From positions 1 through 28,693 of the forward strand of contig JACKPU010000013.1 in NCBI GenBank assembly GCA_024233285.1: a DNA stretch of 28,693 nucleotides, in the 5' to 3' direction. Of the stretch, positions 24,258 to 28,693 are shown one piece after another; positions within the stretch are counted from its first letter, which is position 1, and each line of letters opens with the position of its first letter. The translations under genes were made by a program, and so were the position numbers. The stretch comes from Opitutaceae bacterium. Its GTDB lineage: Bacteria; Verrucomicrobiota; Verrucomicrobiia; Opitutales; Opitutaceae. The notes beneath the pieces were generated by a model. The model saw only the letters and a program-made list of their open reading frames with translations, did not search any database and was not told the DNA's origin.

Positions 24258-24308
24258 TCGATGGGGTTCACCGGATATAATACTTGCCACGAAGTTGCAT
24301 CCCATCGA
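24258..24308. repeat. 8-base inverted repeat bracketing a -10 candidate
   Basis: TCGATGGG (24258-24265) and CCCATCGA (24301-24308) are exact inverted copies with 35 bases between them. A perfect TATAAT lies inside. This could be an operator pair for repression by looping, or a stem in the DNA or leader RNA. Confidence 0.45.
24276..24281 (+). promoter_or_regulatory. Candidate -10 box for the small HTH protein gene
   Basis: An exact TATAAT lies 76 bases before the ATG at 24358, in the AT-richer 150-base gap after the AraC gene. No good -35 hexamer lies at 16-18 bases, so recognition may need a factor or the match is chance. The leader that would result ends in repeated CAC triplets and has no Shine-Dalgarno. 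Confidence 0.4.
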
Positions 24309-24357
24309 CAAACATAGCCGAACGTTATTCCCATAACACACACCAACCACCACCACC

Positions 24358-24723
24358 ATGGTCACCAATAAAATCAAAAAGCTCGAGGCAGCTCGGGCTG
24401 AAGTATCAAAACTGGAGCAGGCGATTGCTACCGAACGAGCCAAGGAATTGGCTGCCTTGCCGGCTCAATACGGCTTCGATAGTGTCGCTGCTTTTATCAA
24501 AGCGGTGAAAGCCGCCGCCGGGGGCAAACGCTCCGCGGGCAAAACCAAGTCGGGCACGCGTCGCAAGCGCGCCATCATTAACGACGAGACGAAGGCCAAG
24601 GTCAAATCGCTGGCCGCCGCCGGCAAGACCGGTGCCGAAATCGCCGAGACCGTCGGCATCTCGATTCCGAGCGTGCAGAACATCAAGAAAGAGCTCGGCC
24701 TGACCAAGGCGCGCAAGAAGTAA
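24358..24723 (+). CDS. Small basic coiled-coil/HTH DNA-binding protein
   Basis: A 121-residue protein I cannot name. Residues 1-35 form a charged helix likely to be a coiled coil (IKKLEAARAEVSKLEQAI). LPAQYGFDSVAAFIKAV follows (34-50), then a Lys/Arg-rich linker (57-72, GGKRSAGKTKSGTRRKR). The C-terminal part (75-115) reads as a helix-turn-helix: DETKAKVKSLAAAGKTGAEI, then ISIPSVQNIKKELGL. The coiled-coil, linker and DNA-binding order recalls H-NS-type nucleoid proteins, although the DNA-binding fold is different. It is a single gene with its own candidate promoter and a strong terminator, which suggests high expression. A role in nucleoid organisation or global regulation is my inference. 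Confidence 0.8.
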   Translation: MVTNKIKKLEAARAEVSKLEQAIATERAKELAALPAQYGFDSVAAFIKAVKAAAGGKRSAGKTKSGTRRKRAIINDETKAKVKSLAAAGKTGAEIAETVGISIPSVQNIKKELGLTKARKK

Positions 24724-24739
24724 GACACGTTTCGCTTGC

Positions 24740-24770
24740 AGCCCCGCATCGCACGATGCGGGGCTTTTTT
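24740..24770 (+). terminator. Intrinsic terminator after the small HTH protein gene
   Basis: AGCCCCGCATC, loop GCAC and GATGCGGGGCT form a perfect eleven-pair stem, followed by a T run to 24770. It lies 16 bases after the stop of the 24358-24723 gene and separates it from the aminotransferase gene. Confidence 0.95.
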
Positions 24771-24815
24771 GTGATGGCGTTTCCGGCTGGTTGATATTGC
24801 AGAGTTAGGCGACCC

Positions 24816-25730
24816 ATGGGCGCCGCCTTTATCCAAGCCAACACGAACGGACGTTTGCACGACGCGCAGGAGGCGTCATTGCCACCCCTGAACCGGGGTT
24901 TTCTTTACGGCGATGCCATCTATGAAGTGTGGCGCACGTATCAAAACGTGTTGTTCGCGTGGGAGGAACATTGGCGGCGGCTGGAGAAATCCGCGCGCGC
25001 ATTGCACATTGGCATTCCGATGGAGCGCGATGCGATGTTTGCAGAAATCAGGCGCACCGCCCGCGTATATCGCACCGCCACTGACTATGCCGGCGAGCTT
25101 TATGTGCGATTGCAGATCACCCGCGGGGCGGGTGCGATCGGGCTCGATACGGCGCTGGCCGACCGGCCTGATTATGTAATCCTGGTGCAGCCGAACAAAG
25201 ATATTCCGGATGCGGTCAGAACCGGCGGGTATCGTTTGTCGCTGGAGACGACATTGCGTCGTAATGCCTCGGCTACTTTGAACCCCGCTTGGAAGACCGG
25301 GAATTATCTCAACAATGTAATGTGTCTGCGCGAGGCTCGGGCGCGCGGGGCGGATGATGTGGTCATGGTTAATCTCGCCGGCGAAATCACGGAAGCATCC
25401 GCCAGCAATCTGGGATTTATCCGGGGCAGCGAACTTTTTACCCCGCCGCTCGCGGCCGGCATTCTCGGTGGCATCACGCGTGACTTGATTGTGACGCGGA
25501 TTGCCGCGCAGGCCGGCCTGAAGGTGCGGGAGGAAACCTTGGTGCCCGATGACTTGGCACGCATGGACGAATGTTTCATCATGTCGACGACCCGTGATGT
25601 CGCGCCGGTCGGCCATATCGATGAGCACGTCTATCGGGTCGGTGCCGGGACGCAAACCGCGACGCTCAAGGCGGCCTTTGCCGGGCACGTCGCGGACTAT
25701 AATGCCGCGCACCCGCAGCAGGTGATCTGA
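24816..25730 (+). CDS. Class IV aminotransferase (branched-chain / D-amino acid type)
   Basis: A 304-residue PLP enzyme of fold type IV. Visible motifs are the N-terminal PLNRGFLYGDAIYEVWRTY (24-42), the PLP-binding lysine K160 in NPAWKTGNYLNNV, E193 in GEITEASASNLGF, and the phosphate-binding GGITRD turn. These match the branched-chain aminotransferase, D-amino acid aminotransferase and aminodeoxychorismate lyase group. The substrate cannot be resolved by eye. It starts at the ATG at 24816, 46 bases after a terminator, and ends 4 bases from the end of the convergent ThiF-rhodanese gene, with no terminator between them. Confidence 0.92.
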   Translation: MGAAFIQANTNGRLHDAQEASLPPLNRGFLYGDAIYEVWRTYQNVLFAWEEHWRRLEKSARALHIGIPMERDAMFAEIRRTARVYRTATDYAGELYVRLQITRGAGAIGLDTALADRPDYVILVQPNKDIPDAVRTGGYRLSLETTLRRNASATLNPAWKTGNYLNNVMCLREARARGADDVVMVNLAGEITEASASNLGFIRGSELFTPPLAAGILGGITRDLIVTRIAAQAGLKVREETLVPDDLARMDECFIMSTTRDVAPVGHIDEHVYRVGAGTQTATLKAAFAGHVADYNAAHPQQVI

Positions 25731-25734
25731 ACGC

Positions 25735-26910
25735 TTAATAGCGGGACAGGCTGGAATCGATCTCCACGGCCCAAGCGTCAATGCCGCCGGCGATGTTGGT
25801 CACTGCATCGAAACCTTGGGCGCGGAGGTATTCCGTGACGCGCCGACTGCGGCCGCCGTGGTGACACATGATCAGGAGGTGCTTGTCGCGGGGCAGCGCG
25901 GCAGCGTGCTCCGGAATTTGTCGCATGGGAATGTGGCGGGCGGTTTCGACGCGGCAGATCTCCAGTTCGTGTGGTTCGCGCACATCGATGATGATCACCG
26001 AGGCGCTGGATTCACGCGTCATTTGATGGGCGGCGGCGACGTCGATTTCGAAGGGGTATTCGGCTTGGTTCATGGTCTGGAATGAGGGGGCGACCGTGCA
26101 CGTTGGTTGATAAGCCGCGGCCGCGATGGAGGTGATTTGTGGATTCCGACCGCACAGCGGACAACGCTTGTTGCGCTCGATCGTCAGGGTTTGGGTTTGG
26201 ACGGAGAGGGCCTCGTAAACAAAGAGCCGGCCGCGCAGGGCGGGGCCGCAGCCAGTGATCAATTTGATCGTCTCCATGGCCTGCAAGCTGCCGATCACGC
26301 CGCACAACGCGCCGACAACCCCGGCCTCACCGCAACCGGGCACGCTGCCGCGGTCCGGGGCTTCCGGATGCAGGCAGCGATAGCACGGTCCGCCCCGGGC
26401 CGTATCAAATACCGTGACCAAGCCCTCGAACTTGAAAATGCTGCCGTGCACCAGGGGCTTGCCGGTCAAATGAGCCGCGTCGTTGTTGAGGTAACGCACC
26501 GAGAAATTGTCGGTGCCGTCAACGATCACATCGTAGTTGCCGAACAATTCGACGACGTTCGCCGGGGTCACGCCGTCCGGGTGCGTGATGATTTCGATAT
26601 GCGGATTGAGCCCGCTGAGAGTGGCGGCGGCTGAATCGACCTTGGCGTGGCCGACATCTGCGTCGCGATGCAAGAGCTGGCGATGAAGGTTGTGCAATTC
26701 GACCTTGTCGTGATCGGCGATGCCCAACGTGCCGACGCCGGCAGCCGCCAGGTAAAGCGCGGCGGGACTGCCCAAGCCGCCGGCACCGACGATCAGGACG
26801 CGCGCCGCCGCCAGTCGCTGCTGTCCCGCGGGGCCGATTTCATCGAGCAGGATCTGGCGGCTGTAACGTCGCAGGGCGTCGGAGCCCAAGGCTGGCGCGC
26901 GTTCGCTCAT
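25735..26910 (-). CDS. MoeB/ThiF-type adenylyltransferase fused to a rhodanese domain
   Basis: A 391-residue fusion. The E1-like part (1-260) has the ATP-binding VLIVGAGGLGSPAA (G42-G47), DGTDNFSVRYLNN around D134, and two zinc CxxC pairs (C176/C179 and C250/C253). PGCGEAGVVGALCGVIGS is the conserved late segment. The C-terminal rhodanese (about 285-385) has the active-site loop MCHHGGRS with persulfide cysteine C349. Such proteins adenylate the C-terminus of a sulfur-carrier protein (ThiS, MoaD or similar) and load it with sulfur from the rhodanese. The layout is like MoeZ/MOCS3. The frame runs 69 codons further upstream, but MSERAPALG at 26910 is the natural start. It is divergent from ruvX; no thi or moa genes are adjacent. 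Confidence 0.93.
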   Translation of the reverse strand: MSERAPALGSDALRRYSRQILLDEIGPAGQQRLAAARVLIVGAGGLGSPAALYLAAAGVGTLGIADHDKVELHNLHRQLLHRDADVGHAKVDSAAATLSGLNPHIEIITHPDGVTPANVVELFGNYDVIVDGTDNFSVRYLNNDAAHLTGKPLVHGSIFKFEGLVTVFDTARGGPCYRCLHPEAPDRGSVPGCGEAGVVGALCGVIGSLQAMETIKLITGCGPALRGRLFVYEALSVQTQTLTIERNKRCPLCGRNPQITSIAAAAYQPTCTVAPSFQTMNQAEYPFEIDVAAAHQMTRESSASVIIIDVREPHELEICRVETARHIPMRQIPEHAAALPRDKHLLIMCHHGGRSRRVTEYLRAQGFDAVTNIAGGIDAWAVEIDSSLSRY

Positions 26911-26978
26911 GGGTGAACAGGGAGTGCGATTCCGGCTCCCGCGCAAATGAAATTGCTCCGCTGCGCGGTCTCGCTCCA

Positions 26979-27428
26979 ATGAACGGCATGCGTTGCCTCG
27001 GAATCGATTATGGCACCCGTCGCATCGGCCTCGGCTATGGCGACGATATCGGCGTGGCCACGCCTTTGCCGGCATTGGTGCAGGCCGATGCCGGACAGCG
27101 TTGGGAAGAACTGGCAAAACTGGTGCGGGATCGACGCATCACGGATTTGGTGCTGGGTTATCCTTACAACATGGACGGCACGGCGGGTTTCAAAGCGAAG
27201 GAGGTTGATGCGTTTGCGGCCGAACTGCGCGAGCGTTTCGGTCTGCCGGTGCATTTGGTCGACGAGCGTCTGACCAGTTACGAAGCGGAATCAACCATCG
27301 CCAAGGGCCGGCGTCGCGATGTGCGCGCCAGCGGCCTGGTGGATTCGCGTGCGGCGACGATCATCCTGCAGGATTTTTTGGATCAACGCATGCCGCCGAT
27401 TGTGCCGGATGAAGAGGACGAGGCATGA
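26979..27428 (+). CDS. ruvX: Putative Holliday junction resolvase RuvX (YqgF)
   Basis: A 149-residue RNase H-fold nuclease family protein. The three acidic sites are D10 (LGIDYGTRRIGLG), D95/E96 (HLVDERLTSYEAE) and D122 (VDSRAATIILQDFL), with LVLGYPYNMDGT between them. All family motifs are intact. YqgF proteins act in rRNA processing and possibly recombination. The ATG at 26979 is chosen; ATG 26988 would be three residues shorter and is equally plausible. It is divergent from the ThiF-rhodanese gene across 68 bases, and its stop overlaps the truA start as ATGA, so the two are co-translated. Confidence 0.93.
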   Translation: MNGMRCLGIDYGTRRIGLGYGDDIGVATPLPALVQADAGQRWEELAKLVRDRRITDLVLGYPYNMDGTAGFKAKEVDAFAAELRERFGLPVHLVDERLTSYEAESTIAKGRRRDVRASGLVDSRAATIILQDFLDQRMPPIVPDEEDEA

Positions 27429-28174
27429 AACCGACGCGTTGGAAATGTGTGTGCGCCTACGACGGCACCCACTTTGCCGGCTGGCAGAGTCAGGCGAGGG
27501 GTCTGGCGATCCAAGACGTGATCGAGGCGCGCTTGCAGGCGGTCTTGAAGCAACCGGTGCGCATCAGCGGCAGCGGCCGGACCGATGCCGGCGTGCACGC
27601 GCAGGGGCAGGTGTTTCACTTCGATGCGATCTGGCCGCACGGTGAACAGAAGTTGCTGATCGCGTTGCGCACGGGTTTGCCGGCCGGCATTCAGATCAAA
27701 TCAGCGAAACCAACGCGGCCGGATTTCCATGCGCGCTTTCAGGCGACGGGAAAACGCTACGCCTATCATATCCATCTCGGCGACGCGGATCCGTTTACGC
27801 GGCCCTATTGCTGGATGATTTTTCGCGAGCTCGACATCGCGGCGATGCGCGCGGCGGCCGGGCACCTTTTGGGCAAACACGACTTTCGCGCGTTCACGGC
27901 ACTGAACGGTCCGGAGCGGGAGGATACGGTTCGCACCTTGCGGAAGCTCGACGTGAGCAAACGGGGCCGGCGTGTCCGTATCATTTGCGAAGGCGACGGC
28001 TTTCTTTACAAAATGGTCCGCAGCCTGGCCGGGGTGCTGGTCTCGGTCGGCGAGGGCAAACTGGCGGCGGACGACGTTGCGCGGATCCTCCAATCGCGGC
28101 GCCGAACTGCGACGGTGCAAACCGCACCGGCACAGGGCTTGTTCCTGATGAAGGTGTTTTACGGCGATGCGTGA
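27425..28174 (+). CDS. truA: tRNA pseudouridine(38-40) synthase TruA
   Basis: A 249-residue enzyme that makes pseudouridine at positions 38-40 in the anticodon stem-loop of tRNA. The catalytic aspartate D54 lies in SGSGRTDAGVHAQGQV. Other family segments are CAYDGTHFAGWQSQ (10-23), FHARFQATGKRYAYHI, HDFRAFT and GDGFLYKMVRSLAG. The length is normal for TruA. It overlaps ruvX by 4 bases at the start and the comF-like gene by 8 bases at the end, so the three genes form one operon. Confidence 0.96.
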   Translation: MKPTRWKCVCAYDGTHFAGWQSQARGLAIQDVIEARLQAVLKQPVRISGSGRTDAGVHAQGQVFHFDAIWPHGEQKLLIALRTGLPAGIQIKSAKPTRPDFHARFQATGKRYAYHIHLGDADPFTRPYCWMIFRELDIAAMRAAAGHLLGKHDFRAFTALNGPEREDTVRTLRKLDVSKRGRRVRIICEGDGFLYKMVRSLAGVLVSVGEGKLAADDVARILQSRRRTATVQTAPAQGLFLMKVFYGDA

Positions 28175-28693
28175 ACGCTGGGGGCAGGTGATGCGCGGCG
28201 CGGCGGATGTGCTTTTCCCGCCGGTTTGTGTGCACTGCCAGGCGTTGACGGAGGGAAGTGCCTTGCGGCATTTGTGTGTGAAATGCGCGGCGGAAGCCGA
28301 CGTGGTGCAACCGCCCTGTTGTTCGACCTGCGGGTATCCGTATTTCGGCATCGTCGAGGGCGAACGCATGTGTCCGCATTGCGAGGGACTGGCGCCGGCG
28401 TTTCGGGAAGGCCGCACCTGCGTCCTGCTGAAAGGGCCGACGCGTTCGCTGGTGCATGCGTTGAAATATCACCACGGGCTTTATGTGCTGGAGGACATGG
28501 CGAAGCTGTTTGCGCAGGCACCCGGTCTGATGGCGTGGGTGCAGGACGCGATCTTGGTGCCGGTGCCCTTGCATCCGCGGCGCGAACGCGAACGCGGTTA
28601 CAATCAAAGCCAGATGCTGGCGGAATGTTTGGGCCAGGCAGCGGGCGGCGCAGAGATAGGCAACCTGCTTGAGCGGGTGCAGGATACCGTATC
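28167..28693 (+). CDS. comF: ComF family protein, 3' end cut by window
   Basis: The first 175 residues of a ComF-type protein whose phosphoribosyltransferase domain is only partly in view. The start ATG at 28167 lies inside the end of truA (8-base overlap). The N-terminus has four CxxC pairs (C21/C24, C37/C40, C52/C55, C69/C72), a double zinc ribbon. The family motif KGPTRSLVHALKYHHG follows near 87, then VPVPLHPRRERERGYNQSQ. The PRPP-binding loop would lie beyond the right edge. ComF proteins are needed for natural DNA uptake in some bacteria, acting at the cytoplasmic side with the helicase ComFA, but many have other roles. Whether this strain is competent cannot be told. Confidence 0.9.
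   Translation, partial: MRERWGQVMRGAADVLFPPVCVHCQALTEGSALRHLCVKCAAEADVVQPPCCSTCGYPYFGIVEGERMCPHCEGLAPAFREGRTCVLLKGPTRSLVHALKYHHGLYVLEDMAKLFAQAPGLMAWVQDAILVPVPLHPRRERERGYNQSQMLAECLGQAAGGAEIGNLLERVQDTV

Noticed and set aside
1..28693. CRISPR array, insertion sequence or phage genes
   Set aside because: No regularly spaced repeats, transposase or phage motifs were seen on reading.

Overview
The window looks like a chromosomal stretch of a high-GC Gram-negative heterotroph. A Verrucomicrobiota member of the Opitutus type is my best guess. That is an inference from gene content: sugar ABC operons without their own ATPase, Gfo/Idh/MocA and ThuA-like genes, many starts without a Shine-Dalgarno sequence, and a SurA-type periplasmic chaperone. 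There is no 16S gene here to confirm it. I saw no insertion sequence, phage gene or CRISPR array.

Left block (1-6779, all minus strand): a tightly packed operon read parA, two ABC-2 permeases, rnc, mfd, surA-like. The junctions are either ATGA overlaps or 3-base gaps, so the whole run is probably co-translated. It joins chromosome partitioning, membrane export, RNA processing, transcription-coupled repair and outer-membrane protein folding. The export pair has no ATP-binding subunit beside it. A strong intrinsic terminator (6835-6863) insulates this operon from the gene upstream, an uncharacterised ferritin-like protein (6887-8290).

Second block (8412-14744, minus strand): two tandem copies of a solute-binding protein / MalF-type permease / MalG-type permease operon. 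The copies have clearly diverged, and both lack the MalK-type ATPase. Both binding proteins keep an N-terminal membrane segment and a DxDxDGxxD loop. A tRNA-Cys gene (14920-14994) and an orphan PAS sensor histidine kinase (15078-16523) lie upstream.

Third block (16665-24207): a plus-strand run (ThuA-like, Gfo/Idh/MocA dehydrogenase, HAD phosphatase) converges on a minus-strand run across a two-way terminator. The minus-strand run is read ferritin-like paralogue, HTH-fused metallo-beta-lactamase-fold hydrolase, beta-hydroxyacid dehydrogenase, TIM-barrel isomerase. An AraC-family regulator is divergent from the ferritin-like gene with only 33 bases between start codons. This looks like a regulated sugar or sugar-acid catabolic locus with an unusual di-iron protein at its head, and it is the best candidate here for an undescribed system.

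Right block (24358-28693): a small coiled-coil/HTH DNA-binding protein with its own terminator, a class IV aminotransferase, a MoeB/ThiF-rhodanese fusion, and an overlapping housekeeping run ruvX-truA-comF that leaves the window. Gene functions were assigned by reading motifs; no database search was run.
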